From NCBI GenBank assembly GCA_963989385.1, contig OZ022510.1, positions 36,523,448 through 36,587,447 on the forward strand: a DNA stretch of 64,000 nt, written 5' to 3'. This document shows positions 42,832 to 54,554 of this stretch, one piece after another. The first letter of the stretch is position 1; each line of letters begins with the position of its first letter. A program made the position numbers and the translations under genes. This DNA is from Ctena decussata. Its lineage: Eukaryota > Mollusca > Bivalvia > Lucinida > Lucinidae. Under the pieces are notes generated by a model. That model was not told where the DNA came from and made no database searches. It worked only from the letters and a program-made list of their open reading frames with translations.

Positions 42832-43072
42832 AATGGTAACTGCTTCAAGTGATGCAAAGGAAGCCGCCTACGGCTTCCATTGCATCCCTTGAAGCAGTTA
42901 GTACCTGCATCACTTGAAGCAGTTACTATTGTACCTACAATAGGTACTGCTTCAAGTGATGCAATGGAAGCCTTCTATATCATCACTTGAAGCAGTTATT
43001 GTAATAGTAACTGCTTCAAGTGATGCAATGGAAGCCTTCTATGCCATCACTTGAAGCAGTTATTATTGTACC
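42832..43072. repeat. Cluster of AACTGCTTCAAGTGATGCA palindromes
   Basis: Three consecutive foldback units. GTAACTGCTTCAAGTGATGC opens each, and GATGC/ATCACTTGAAGCAGTTA closes each, with GGAAGCC...GGCTTCC in the middle of the first. Openings lie near 42836, 42944 and 43007; closings near 42885, 42906, 42979 and 43046. Units are separated by TACTATTGTACC-type spacers. The cluster looks like a foldback amplified in tandem. Confidence 0.88.
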
Positions 43073-43089
43073 TTGTATAACGCCCACGT

Positions 43090-44160
43090 GTACAGGTGTG
43101 TGCATACACCAACGACAGTCACTATCTAAAATGAAAGGAGCTTCCATTTATTTCGCTAAGGTAACGTTGAGGCTACTGGTACCAGTGATGAAAATGCCAA
43201 GATGAAGAGATTTTTCTTTAGTAAACGCTGTTTTGTTTTGCTTCTGGAAATCAGATGATTTTAAGTCAGTTACTTTAACTTTGTGTGTATTCATTTTACC
43301 AAATTTGAAGAGGAGAAAACGGGAACACAGCAAAACCAATTCACAATAGATTTCTAAAGGTGGGGTGAGGGACTACGGACAGGGGATTTGCTTAGGCAAG
43401 CAACTTATCCATGTATACATTAGTTTTTCGGCGGTGACAAAACGGTTATACCGCTTTTAGGTCACCAGTTTTCTTGCTGAGTCTTAAATACAAAGGTGGC
43501 AACCAACAGAGAGATTTTTTTAAACTTCTTATTCCTTACTTAAGACGTTTTTGCTACTATGTTGTGCACAGCGTGTAAAAAGGTACCTTACGACAAAGAG
43601 ATACTGCAAAGCTCCAGATCAGTATCCGTGGATTCTGATCATAATCTTCTCCGACAATATGAGCAGTCAATGTTACCCACGGAATCTGACTCAGATTAGC
43701 TTCCGCATATGCGTCTAGGTAGACCTGATGCATGAACCATTGCATATGGCATAAGATACTGTTTCACTTGACTGGATTCATGTATATTAAATTAATGTTA
43801 AATCAAGTGAAAATAACACGGATACTTTCAGATCAAATGTTTTATTTTCTTCTTGAATGATGTCATATAGGTAAATCTTGTCTATTCATTTGATCGTTGA
43901 ATAATTTTGTTCACGAAAATATGAAAAGTAGTCCATTCACTCTTAAATTATTTTGTTTACCGTATTTGCCCTAAAATGAACACTTTAAAAACTGGGGCAA
44001 CTTAGCCATTTACTATAATTATCTCCTATAACAGTTTAACAAGCATTGGATTTACTGCATGTCCGGCGTTGCAAAAGTTGCTGGCGGAATGGTAAATGGT
44101 GAAGACGCTGACTAATCGTACTGGATTACGATCAACACTGCACAGATACTGATGTTTCAG
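43090..44160. other. Intron sequence, little recognisable
   Basis: A weak inverted stretch near 43590-43730 (CAGATCAGTATCCGTGGATT; CACGGAATCTGACTCAGATT) may be a very old family 1-type module. No exon signal. Confidence 0.45.
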
Positions 44161-44167
44161 TAGAAAT

Positions 44168-44401
44168 GAGCCGCGACACTACGTAACCAACAATGTGACA
44201 TTTGTGCCCAGCAAAGACTCAGATCAGCCTGGACATCCGCCCAGTCTGAGCAGAGTCGTCGCTTGTGTTTAAAGGGTAGCTAAGGGTTTATCTAGCTCAG
44301 TGCGGACAGCGAAGATTCTGATCAGACTGAGCGGATGCCCAAGCTGATCAGTCTGCGATGGGCGCACATTCCACTTTGCTGGTTTTGTCGTGTCGCGGCT
44401 C
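44168..44401. mobile_element. Foldback element family 1, copy 10
   Basis: Tips GAGCCGCGACACTAC / CGTGTCGCGGCTC. The arms are moderately diverged, and the flanks AAAT and ACTT do not match, so this copy is probably older. Confidence 0.9.
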
Positions 44402-44853
44402 ACTTTTGGAAGTAGGGCATATACGGCAGTACATTCAATTCGGATTTAACCTATTTTGTAAGCCAAAATCGTCCAAAAAAGATACATAAAAGTAACATCC
44501 TTGTCTATAGATATTATAAAAATGCGCAAGTTGGCGTTTAAAAATGCGCAACTTGGCGGTAGATCAAATCTTCAGAATTGCATGAACTTTAGTCACTATG
44601 TGCATTTTACCATAAATAGTTATTCCCAACATTCTTTTGCAAATCACGCAATGTACATGTAGCGTATGCGAACAGCTTCGAAAGACTACGATGAGCCTGA
44701 GTAGATTTCCAAGGATCCCCATTGCGGCACCGCACATTGCCCCTGGCACGACGCCATTACGATTTTCGTACAACTGAAATCGAAAAAAAGAAGAGATTTC
44801 TTCATATGTATGCAATATCTTCAAGTTTATGGACACTGATTCAAGAAAGTCAC

Positions 44854-44934
44854 TCTTCCCTAAGGGTCATTTCATAAAGAAAGACCTTGCTTCCCTTAAG
44901 AGGGAAGTCTTTCGTTTAAGAGGAGACCCCTTTA
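44854..44934. repeat. Hairpin repeat family E, variant core
   Basis: AAGACCTTGCTTCCCTTAAG + AGGGAAGTCTTT forms the hairpin, inside CTAAGGGTCATTTCATAAAG and TTTAAGAGGAGACCCC. The outer parts are as in 18880-19050 but the core differs. Confidence 0.6.
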
Positions 44935-45380
44935 TGGCAGAGAATCACGGTTGTCTAGGGGCACAACAGTTGTGTAACTACGTAAAAATGACTGAAAAAG
45001 TTGTACCCATATACTTAAAAAATAGATTGCCTTGCCCACCATATATGATTTTAAAGGGATGGAGACTGTTTTCAGACATTCAGTGGTGAAAATAACCTCG
45101 CTGTTAAAAAAAAGATCAGCGAATTAAGGCAGAAAAGTAAGATGTAGATGTATGAGGTCTGACTCAATTGAAGAAAGATTCAAATAAGCCAATAAATGAT
45201 GAGTATAAACTATTTCATGCTGTCTCGATCACACAACAGAGTGTACATAAAAAGAATGAAATAGATCATACATGTAGTCATAAAAGACCATAAAAATCAC
45301 TTTCCTGGTCGTAAACTGGTAAATTAGCCGTCAGTTACGTCGTAACTATGGTGAAAAGATACCTTACTTAAGGCAAAAAC

Positions 45381-45610
45381 AACCGCGACACGACAAAACC
45401 AACAATGTGGTTGTGCGCCCAGCGCAGACTCAGATCAGCCTGGGCATCCGCCCAGTCTGATCAGAGTCTTCGCTGTCCTCATGAGCTTAGACTCTCAGCT
45501 ACCCTTTAAGCGCTTAGCGAAGAGTCTGGTCAGACTGGGCAGATGCTCAGGCTGATCTGAGTCTGCGTTGGACGCAATACCACATTGTTGGTTTTGTCGT
45601 GTCGCGGCTC
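45381..45610. mobile_element. Foldback element family 1, copy 11
   Basis: The left tip is mutated (CAACCGCGACACGAC) and the right tip is GTCGTGTCGCGGCTC. The arms retain GCGCCCAGCGCAGACTCAGA and GATGCTCAGGCTGATCTGAG. Confidence 0.9.
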
Positions 45611-46159
45611 AAATTATTGAGATGTTTCTTGGGTACTGAGTTTCTGCGGAGAGAAGATCAAATTAACTCAGTCTTGAAATAGCAAAAATTTGGGTCATTA
45701 CCGTGCGAATTAACACTGTCCCGCGACTAATGACACCTTTTTGGTGAGATCTTAGTACTAAGGCTGAAGCAGTACGTTCATATGTGTAGTATTGTGATGG
45801 ACAAAAGGCCAGGATAGATCTAGATCAGACTGTTTATGAAGTATCGACAGTGTTTTGTACACATCGCCAGACAGTACAGTAACAACATAAATAATGTTCA
45901 TATTTTGGGATTGTTACAGTAAAGGCTGACGCAAAAACGTGTACCACTATTTTTGTTAATTTTGGACTACGATACATACCTAGAGAGAATCACCACTTAA
46001 ACAAGGATGACAAAACTAATATGATCTGACAGGCACATATATATCAACCGTAAACTCAAATTAATAAAAGGAATGTGACATCAGTGGCAGTAGCCACAAT
46101 ATTTGGCCGTAAGCAACCACAGGGGAAAAAGTACTTACATTCGACAAGCGTAAGACATG

Positions 46160-46220
46160 CACGTGACTGCAATGTAACAGCACTGGACATGTCCAGTGCT
46201 GTTACGTTGTAGCCACGTGC
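46160..46220. repeat. Small palindrome
   Basis: Perfect 32-bp core GTAACAGCACTGGACA / TGTCCAGTGCTGTTAC (46174-46205) with imperfect extension through GCACGTGACTGCAAT and TTGTAGCCACGTGC. Confidence 0.88.
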
Positions 46221-46634
46221 AGTGATAGATGCGGTATCGAGATCTTACTGAACCAAGGATCTGATTATTAATTATTAAAGGCACATGCTTGGTCTGGGTC
46301 ATTCCTGGTCCCCTCCCTTTTAAGTAAGGTACCTTTCGCCAATAAACTTGGCCCGTTAAAATCACTTTTTTTCTTTTTGCCCTCAAAAAGGATGGATATG
46401 TGACCGAATTCTTCATAAACTTGCGTCAGAGGCGGTGTTTATTAGAGAAAAAAATAGACAATATACCGTTATGTCCCTTAATGTTTGGACAGTCAGTAAA
46501 CACCGCTATGTACAATTAAGGTAAATTCTAACAAAATCATAGAAACTTGGTTTGGTTTAGTTTGATTACAATGGGTTTTATGAGCTGAAGAGGCACTCGC
46601 ATCCGACACTTTAAGTTGCAGCTATTCATTCGAA

Positions 46635-46699
46635 TCATCAACCAAACTGAGTTGCCATTTGCCAATGATCATTGGCAAATGACAACTGGGTTTGATTGA
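46635..46699. repeat. Small palindrome
   Basis: Core TTTGCCAATGATCATTGGCAAA (46659-46680, given as an 11 + 11 arm) with arms AATCATCAACCAAACTGAGT and ACTGGGTTTGATTGAAG. Confidence 0.8.
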
Positions 46700-47739
46700 A
46701 GTGATCCCCACAGATCATAATCATTCTTTTCACATTATGCTATCTTGTAACTGATATGCGTAATCGCTTTTAATTAAACGATATGATTACCTCTCAGTTA
46801 TAATTATGGCGGGACATAAGAAAAATATACCCGCTGAGCAGACAGAGTTTTAATTGTCATAGAAGTACACATATTACCCGTATAATAAGTTTAAACAGCT
46901 TTAAGTATTCCAAAATAGAAGTTATATTAAATGAAGGGTGGATTTTATTTCGCCGGAACAAGCAGCAAGTTGACAATATATCCATTGTAAGTATATTAAC
47001 GAATTAACATACCTTATTAGATTTTTATATGTATTTGGCATGCAATATTACTGCAGTTTGAACCGATCCAAACGTTTGCACATTCTTAATTCATTATATG
47101 AGAATGAAGTTACAGTGTAATAGTTGCAACTGTAGAAACATGGATTAGTAACTGAAGGATGGTGTAATTCCTACATTTTATGATTGTTGTTGCTCTAACA
47201 GCAGCGATATAATAATTTATATATATAAGAAAATATTGCATCGATTTACTAGTTTGGAGCTTTATTGTAAATTGTTAAAGTGACTTAACTTACATATGGA
47301 TATCTGCTTGTGGAAAAGCCGTAGAAAGAAAACTGTTTTTATCAAGTTTTCTCATTTCCTGTGTTTGAAATCGCAATTTGAATCTGATGCAATAGAAACG
47401 TTTCAGATTAAACATATTATTTTGCATAAAACAGTAAAGGGATTGGACACCAATTACGTGAAAAACAAAACATCAGATATTCCTCTCCCTGAGACATAAA
47501 TTACATTTTTTGATACGTTTGCATCATATTATATTAAATAATGAAAATATATTTCGATCCTAATAATATGTGGTCGATTGTGCCTGCCAAATGGATAAAA
47601 GTTCCTGGTTTTAGTGCCAGAAAGGTAATATGTAAATTTTATTTTAGCTACTCCACGGGGGAAAGGCACCTGACAGGATGAGCGATGACCTAAGATTGAG
47701 ATCCTACTTCTGACACAATTGTAACGGACAATAATAGGA

Positions 47740-47826
47740 ATCTGAGTCTCGAAAATCCAAACCATTTTATCATTCTGCACATTTCGCGCAGAATGATAAA
47801 ATGTTTGGATTTTCTATGTCTCAGTC
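47740..47826. repeat. Small palindrome
   Basis: GAAAATCCAAACCATTTTAT + CATTCTGC pairs with GCAGAATG + ATAAAATGTTTGGATTTTC. The outer TCTGAGTCTC / TATGTCTCAGTCT extends it imperfectly. Confidence 0.85.
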
Positions 47827-48527
47827 TACGCTGTTCGGACATTCTGTAAGGCACATGATCTCTCGGTACAACTCATTTGTAAAATTTATGTATTGTGTGA
47901 TAATACACCTGCAATTTCTGAAGTGAAATTTGAATAATGCAAGCAATTATATAGGTATCGCCTCGCTGTTGGCATGGTATACTTCATAGTTAAGATGAGA
48001 ATGCGAAGCTGAGTTTTAATCTGATTGGAGACCTGTGGAGAAAACGAAAACGCCAACAAACAGTAAAATAGATTTAGTGCTTTGAAGTAGTATGGCCTTG
48101 TAGGTATAATGACCGGAAGCTAAATTCCTGATTCTCTTAAACATAAATTTCCGAAATATTTTGACAGGTGTCCATAGCGAAGGTTTCTTGCAAGGCCTAC
48201 CATGGTCTGTAATGTTGTTTTTTTTTTTTGGTCTCTTCATGTATACAGTTTCCTACATTTTTCTCATAAAGAGGTTCGATGTTGATTAGTCTCCAAATGT
48301 AAGTTGCAAGTCATAATGTTTAAAATGGCTGTTTTTAAGCCGGATAAAAGCAACGCCAAATCGGATGAAATTCTACCAACCGAAAACGGTTTACTCGTTT
48401 AGGCCGGGGTCATTCTGGGCTGCCGCACCTAATTAGCTTCTCCACAGCGGTCAGTTGTGTGTTTTTGAACGATCTAGTTAAATTGGACCAAGGAATTGTA
48501 GATGCGCCGGATAATGCTAGCAAAGAT

Positions 48528-48624
48528 CCCACTGGACACACAACCTTGAATCAACCTTGATTCAACGTCATGACGTTGAATTAAGGTTGATTCAGTGTTG
48601 ATTAAAAATCGTGTGCCCAGTGGG
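48528..48624. repeat. CAACGTTGAATCAACG palindromic repeat (family K), copy 2
   Basis: CCCACTGGACACACAACC ... GTGTGCCCAGTGGG, with AACCTTGATTCAACGTCATG and its inverse GACGTTGAATTAAGGTTGAT in the middle. Same layout as 32031-32120, here with both tips preserved. Confidence 0.85.
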
Positions 48625-49313
48625 ATTATCTTGTGAATCCCGTTGGATAACAGAAAACATTTGTTGTCAGTTTAGTTGTCTCTATCCTGATTTTATTGAA
48701 AATGACTTTTAGTGTCTTTTGCCTCAGAAAGCTGATCATATTCAGTTTTTCTGTCGAAATTGGGATAGTTTCTTTGCACGTGATGAACATGGCATGGCAT
48801 TCATTTGACCTTTCAAAGGAGATACTGTAATTGTATTGTAAGTTTGAATGTTCCAGAGTATGGAGTCTTGACGGGAGCCTATGGAAATGTCTTTAATTTC
48901 GCCAACAGTAAATATCAAATGAGAGGGAGGTTGGGACATACACGGAAGCATAAATAGGATTGCATGCGTTGTGATAGATTCGTCCCATTTATCCCAATTT
49001 TGCACAGCGTTAGGCAGGGATGGGAAAACGGGAGTAGCGATTATACGGTTAGAGAAATGGTAGCTTTTTGCAAGCTTTCTATATCGTTCAAGATAAAATT
49101 TCAGTTCTTTAAATCATGCATAAATTTGTATTATTGAAATATTGCTAGCACAGCACGCTTGCTGAAAGTACACTAGAAATATGGTACAAGAATATCCCAA
49201 GATTGTTATCTTACGACACTTTCCACTTTATAACGACACCACTGGTCTAAGATCGGATCGGATCGGTATAATTCTGGATTAAAGGATCAATCTTCGCTTT
49301 CAAATCAACATAT

Positions 49314-49549
49314 GAGCCGCGACACGAGAAAACCAACAAAGTGGTTGTGCGACCAGCGCAGACTCAGATCAGCCTGGGCATCCGCCCAGTCTAATCAGAG
49401 TCTTCGCTGTTCGCATGGAGGTAGCTTAGACCCTTAGCTACCCTGTAAGCGCTTAGCAAAGAGTCTGATTAGACTGGGCGGATGCCCAGGCTGATCTGTG
49501 ACTGCGCTAGGCGGTCAACCACTTTGTTTGTTTTCTCGTGTCGCGGCTG
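49314..49549. mobile_element. Foldback element family 1, copy 12
   Basis: 236 bp with perfect ATAT duplications (49310-49313 and 49550-49553). The tips are GAGCCGCGACACGAG / CTCGTGTCGCGGCTG. Confidence 0.95.
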
Positions 49550-49977
49550 ATATATTTATAGATACGGGGAAAGTCTGTAGTAAGCGTTTAAGATTCTTAA
49601 AACCGGTCAAATTAGTTCATTTATCAAGGAGGGACTCTTTGGAATTAGGCAGATCAGTGATTCAAATATATAAATAAAATGAAAAATAGGACTATATGGC
49701 CATGTGCAACCATGGAAGGCGTTAGTAGACCAGAGCCTTCATTGTTCTCTTACTTAAAATGGTGTTCGTGGATTCTGTATCGCGAACAATTCAATCCATG
49801 CTCAAAAGGCACGGGTACGCAGGCTGACCAGGGCACCATTACATTTTAAACATGCTTAGCTAAGGTTTCCTCACATGCGACCAAATTTGCTTTGAAAGTG
49901 TGTAACATCATACGATATCTCGGGTTAAACACGAATGGGGCTTTGACTTTTACCGGGCACTTATTCGGTGATAATTT

Positions 49978-50144
49978 GAGCCGCGACACGAGAAAACCAA
50001 CAAAGTGGTTGTGCGCCCTGCGCAGACTCAGATCAGCCTGGGCAGCCGCCCAGTCTGATCAGAGTCTTCGCTGTGCGCGTGAAGGTAGCTTATACCCTTA
50101 GCTACCCTATTAGCCACTTTGTTGGTTTTTTCGTGTCGCGGCTC
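49978..50144. mobile_element. Foldback element family 1, copy 13 (internal deletion)
   Basis: The left arm is complete through CTTAGCTACCCTATTAG, then the sequence jumps to CCACTTTGTTGGTTTTTTCG and the right tip GTGTCGCGGCTC. About 70 bp of the right arm are missing. Flanks are ATTT and AATTT. It begins only 428 bp after copy 12. Confidence 0.93.
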
Positions 50145-50529
50145 AATTTTGTTTTCACTGTCATGTTTTACTCATATAATATGTGCCGGTCGTTTATTTC
50201 TTTCTGTGAGGCATAAACTCTCAGGAAATAAGGTGTTCCAAATTACTCATTAAACGGATCTCAAATCGTGCAGAATCTTTTCACAAACCAGACAGAAAAT
50301 ATTAAGTGTCCTTTCTTTTCATGCATAGTATAGAGTAAAAATGTATGATAGTATAATTGTGGCAAAACAATTATATATATTATTCATCCCAAACGGATTT
50401 GCTTGTCATATACTATCAATTTAGAGCATTTACATGTCAACGATAAAGGTATAAAATATGAGATATATATTAGATTTATTTCTAGGTCACGGTGTTGATA
50501 GAGACAGGGCTAGTAACCGCCTCACAGGG

Positions 50530-50735
50530 CATTAACACATCTTATACCACACAAACTTAAGCACGAAATATTCGTGATGAGCAATGTCTACACTGAAAAG
50601 GGTGGTATAAAACAGTTATACCATGGTTTTCTGCATATACGGGAGAGCTTGATTATCCACTCGCTAAACCTTTTAGATTATCATACAGTGCAAGCGGATA
50701 AACAGTGGTTTATAATCTTTAACTTGTTAAAATAT
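50530..50735. repeat. Inverted-repeat element family G, copy 2
   Basis: TTAAGCACGAAATATTCGTG, GAGCAATGTCTACACTGAAA, GGGTGGTATAAAACAGTTAT and ACCATGG follow, in reverse-complement order, the parts seen at 20930-21015 and 20840-20870. AATCTAAAAGGTTTAGCGAG-type sequence is also shared. Confidence 0.6.
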
Positions 50736-51224
50736 AACTTATAGAATCTGCGTTTACGAAAGTTGTCACTTTTAGAGATTTCTTTGAAATTTATATGGCG
50801 GTTCAAATGGACGGCCAGAGTTTTCATTTTAATGAAATTTTCAATCACTGAGCCCCTCCTCCCTCCCTTACCTTTATTGTGGATGTGTATGACCTGCTGA
50901 CCTCTAAGCCGCTTATGTTCATTATTCGGGCTAATTAACAAGATTGATCAGTCAGATACCCGGTTTGGTTTTATTGTCTTCCTTGTTTAGCATGAGTACA
51001 TCTATTTATGTAGGGTAATAAACTGAACTGACTCAGATTTGAGCCATTCTATGAAACTGTTACCTAGGGTTTATATGTGGATATTTGAACGGTGGACAAA
51101 CGTTCGTTGCACATTTTGATAAGCCTAAATTCCGTTGGTTAAGGATTGATTGTCCAAAGTGCATCACGAACTGTGGAAAAACGTCGCTTCCATTGCGTAA
51201 GCTTGTTATCTATAGTATTTACTC

Positions 51225-51310
51225 TGTCTCTCTCTGTCTCTGCCCCTCTCTGTCTCTATCTGTCTCAGTCTCTCTCTCTCTCTCTCCCTCTTTCTCTCTT
51301 TCTCTCTAAG
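51225..51310. repeat. CT-rich simple repeat
   Basis: (CTCTGT)n passing into (CT)n and CTTTCTCT. Confidence 0.9.
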
Positions 51311-51489
51311 TACTTTGTGATAAACGGATTTAAGATAAAGAGAATAACCGCTATCAAATCTACTTAAAAAGAGGAAGAAAAGATATATCTTATTGTCTTC
51401 AACAGCGAAACAAACCAGGATGCAGGAAAAAGATAAAGAATCAGGTGAAATAAACAACTTTACAATCTTTCTAGCCATATACATTCTAT

Positions 51490-51735
51490 TCTACTCTATT
51501 CCATAGCCTTATAATGTCGTTGGGGTACCACAGATGACATTCCACCCTTTTCCTGTTTTCAGCTGTTCCATTTGTGCTTGCAAAGTCCGTCCCTCTCCAG
51601 TCTTTAACATTGTCTGCACACCTCTTCTTCTGTTCACCTCTTCTTCTTCTTACTTTCACTTTGCCGATGTAGAACCGTCTTTGGTAAGCCAGTGTACCTT
51701 GAGATATGACCAAACCATCTTAGTTCCCGTTTCTT
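51490..51735 (-). pseudogene. LINE ORF2 C-terminal fragment (antisense)
   Basis: The - strand has LRWFGHISRYTGLPKT in one frame and RRRRGEQKKRCADNVKDW then GTDFAS in another, followed by a terminal stretch ending CGTPTTL-stop in a third. The order and motifs are those of a non-LTR retrotransposon ORF2 C-terminus broken by frameshifts. Related to 40168-40400. Confidence 0.78.
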
Positions 51736-51783
51736 GGCCATGGTCAGTTTTCCAATTGTACACGCATTTCTGAAAACATCAGC

Positions 51784-52020
51784 CCTAAGGTTATAAAACT
51801 TTTTTCATGCTCTGCTGAGTTGAGCATGAAATTTTACCTGCTAATAAATAGAAAATTACTGATAAGTACAGTTGTTTTCTTGCTCAGTTTGGCTTAGTAT
51901 GAAATATTCTCTGCTTATGAATATGAAAATGCCAACATTAGTTGGCATTTTCATATTTATCAGCAGAGAAAAAGTTCATGCTGAGCTGAGTTGAGCGCGA
52001 AAAATGTCATAACCTCGGGA
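51784..52020. repeat. Family H foldback, copy 1
   Basis: Ends CTAAGGTTATAAAACTTTTT and ATGTCATAACCTCGGG. Inner arms are TTTCATGCTCTGCTGAGTTG / GAGCTGAGTTGAGCGCG and the central hairpin is AATATGAAAATGCCAACATT + AGTTGGCATTTTCATATT. Close homologue at 63040-63266. Confidence 0.85.
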
Positions 52021-52329
52021 CCAGATCATACTAATTATGTGGGGATTATACACAATATGGCTCTGCATGCCACAAGATGGTGCCATTGATCATGCGTAGG
52101 GCAGTTCAGTACGGAGAAGTGCTTTTCGTATATACATGGTGCTCGTATCACGGTACCTTGGTTAACACTGAAGACTCTTAGCTAATTGATGTCAAGGGGG
52201 CAGCTCCTGGCACGGTCCTTATTTTGACATAATAGTTGGAACCTTCGACATAATATTCCTTGTAGCATGTCCATTATTCGGCCAGTTAACACTCGCTTTG
52301 TTTTATTGATGGTCCACCCCAGCAGCTCC

Positions 52330-52377
52330 CGCAACCCCCCCCCCCCCCCCCAAAAAAAAAAAAAAAAAAAAAAAAAA

Positions 52378-52421
<44 letters not shown>
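52330..52421. repeat. Poly(C), poly(A) and (CT)n tracts in series
   Basis: A C-run (52327-52350), an A-run (52351-52377) and a CT run (52382-52421) directly abut. Such runs are prone to sequencing error, so exact lengths are uncertain. Confidence 0.9.
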
Positions 52422-52494
52422 GTCTCCGCCCCCTCCCCCTTCCTTCATTGCCTTCTTTCTTACAGTAACTGAGGTGACTGTCTTATTAATAACT

Positions 52495-52730
52495 GAGCCA
52501 CGACACGAGAAAACCAACAAAGTGATTGTGCGCCCAGCGCAGACTCAGATCAGCCTTGGCATCCGCCCAGTCTGATCAGACACTTCGCTAAGCGCTTAAA
52601 GAGTAGCTAAGGGTCTAAGCTACCTCCATGCGGACAGCGAAGACTCTGATCAGACTTGGCGGATGCCCAGGATGATCTGAGACTTTGCTGGACGCACAAC
52701 CACATTGTTGGTTTTGTCGTGTCACGGCTC
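52495..52730. mobile_element. Foldback element family 1, copy 14
   Basis: 236 bp with perfect AACT duplications (52491-52494 and 52731-52734). The tips GAGCCACGACACGAG / GTCGTGTCACGGCTC carry the same G-to-A type change on both arms (CGCGAC to CACGAC; GTCGCG to GTCACG). These are not complementary changes, so they are independent or CpG decay events. Confidence 0.95.
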
Positions 52731-53013
52731 AACTGATTTTACATTAAATACAGACAGACATATGCATTATCGGGGTGTGCAAGATCGTTGACATTAATGG
52801 ATCCAGGTCATGAGAAAACGTACCTTTTAACTTGATGGAAAAGAGGGGACTATGATCAGAGTTTTTGCTGTTTGCATAAACTTTTTACTGTAAAAAAAAA
52901 TTCGAAAAATAGGGACAAATAAGATATTTTTCAGTATTGAACAGTGTGGTTTTACAATGCAGTAATACGTCCAAAAGATGAAGAAGGAATGGCAAACAGT
53001 GTAGATCCTGATC

Positions 53014-53223
53014 AGGGTTCGAGATTATAAAACTTGAGAATAATCTCAAACTCAAAATAAAGCACACTGATTGGCTGCTTCCGAGCATGTGCTCGGAAGC
53101 AGCCAATCCAAACTCAAAATAAAGCACACTGATTGGCTGCTTCCGAGCATGTGCTCGGAAGCAGCCAATCAGTGTGCTTTATTTTGAGTTTGAGAATGTA
53201 CTCAAGTTTTATAACCTCTGGGC
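53014..53223. repeat. Family H-tipped foldback with duplicated 84-bp palindrome core
   Basis: The tips GAGATTATAAAACTTGAGAA and TACTCAAGTTTTATAACCTC match family H ends. The core 53109-53192 is a perfect 84-bp palindrome apart from its central TG: CAAACTCAAAATAAAGCACA, CTGATTGGCTGCTTCCGAGC, then back. Most of the same core (AAACTCAAAATAAAGCACAC to CGGAAGCAGCCAATCC) precedes it at 53047-53109 as a direct duplicate. A half copy of family I (GGCAAACAGTGTAGATCCTG) touches its left edge. Confidence 0.92.
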
Positions 53224-54554
53224 CTGGCTGCTTATTTTTGGGCAGCCTGATTTGGGTCTGCACTGTTTTTCTCAGACTTACCTTAGATTTTACTTACTTA
53301 CTTAGAGTTTTACGTTGTTGTTCATAATGGAGCCAAATCATGGAAAACGAAAGCTCTGATGGAATCTTGACTTAAGCACGTTTTCTCGCGTCATAGGCCA
53401 GGTGACCTGCTATCTTCCTTTTTCTTTGTTTATACCACAATACTGTCATAAAGTGTTGTGCATATACTTTTTTCTCGAAAATACATATATAAAGAAATAA
53501 AATATTGGTAAACATGTTTGAAAAAGCTTTTGTTTAAAAACCTTGAAAAATATATAACAGTTGCCTTGTGTACTATTTGTTTGACTGTTGGGCATAATAA
53601 AAACGGAAGAAGGAAAAAATAAAGTTTGAAGTTTCATATGAAAGGTGTAGGCTATGTATTCTATGCGCAGATCTGCAAGGATTTAGTTTTACAACAGGTT
53701 CGTCTGTATTTATCTAGTCGTTCACTGTTGTCGTTTTTAACTTTCTTTCTTTCTTTCTTTAATGTAGTTACTAAAATGATAATAAGCGGTGCAACATAAG
53801 CACAACGAATCCGAGAGTTTATATTGTATAGATAACCTAGACCCAGAACAGACTGTTCATCTGCGGTTGCTTTGACCCACAACGGTCACTTTAGAGATTT
53901 CTATATAGATTATGTAAGCAAACGTGACAGGCCGCTGTGCAGATGTGAAGGTGGAACTGAATCTCTCAGTCACTCACTCACTCACTCAATCTCGTCCCCC
54001 CATCCCCCCTTCCCTTCGTCGTAATGAAGCACACGGGATGTTTAATGCTCTCTTCATATTAGCAGGGAATGTTTGCTCTCATTAAAGCGCTTTACTCTCT
54101 AGTTAATTTGTGGAGGAATGAAAAATAAGAAAAGATATGGCAGTCAGTGCCATATCAAGAGACTCATAAGTTTTCTTCTAAACTATTTTCGAACAACCAC
54201 TTCAGCTGAAAACAATTATAGCCGCATTGAATAGCTTGAATCTGTAAAGGAGTCACCCAGGCCTCATAAATGCACAATTTATACGTCGATGTCGACTTCA
54301 TTGTCCTGGTATGAAGAATTAATGTTAAACTTGTTAAGGAAGACTTTCGCTTTGGTTTTGGTTACTATGTAAATGAGTACTTTTCCCCTATCTAAGTTGC
54401 CCAAAAAGGTTCAAGGGAACGAATTCCTGACACGGAATCTTTTAAATAAGGATTTTAAAGCATGGTGTTAGTAAGGACCAGTATATAAATTGGGTAAAGG
54501 TTTCCGTGTCCGCATGGACAGTGGTTATTAGAGGGGCACAGCATATGAAAGACG
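53224..54554. other. Intron sequence, no feature seen
   Basis: A CTTT run near 53745-53760 and a CACTCACT run near 53970 are the only simple repeats. No exon signal. Confidence 0.45.

Noticed and set aside
52267..52575. Low-complexity frame over poly(C)/poly(A)/(CT)n
   Set aside because: Homopolymer artefact that also runs into a family 1 foldback.
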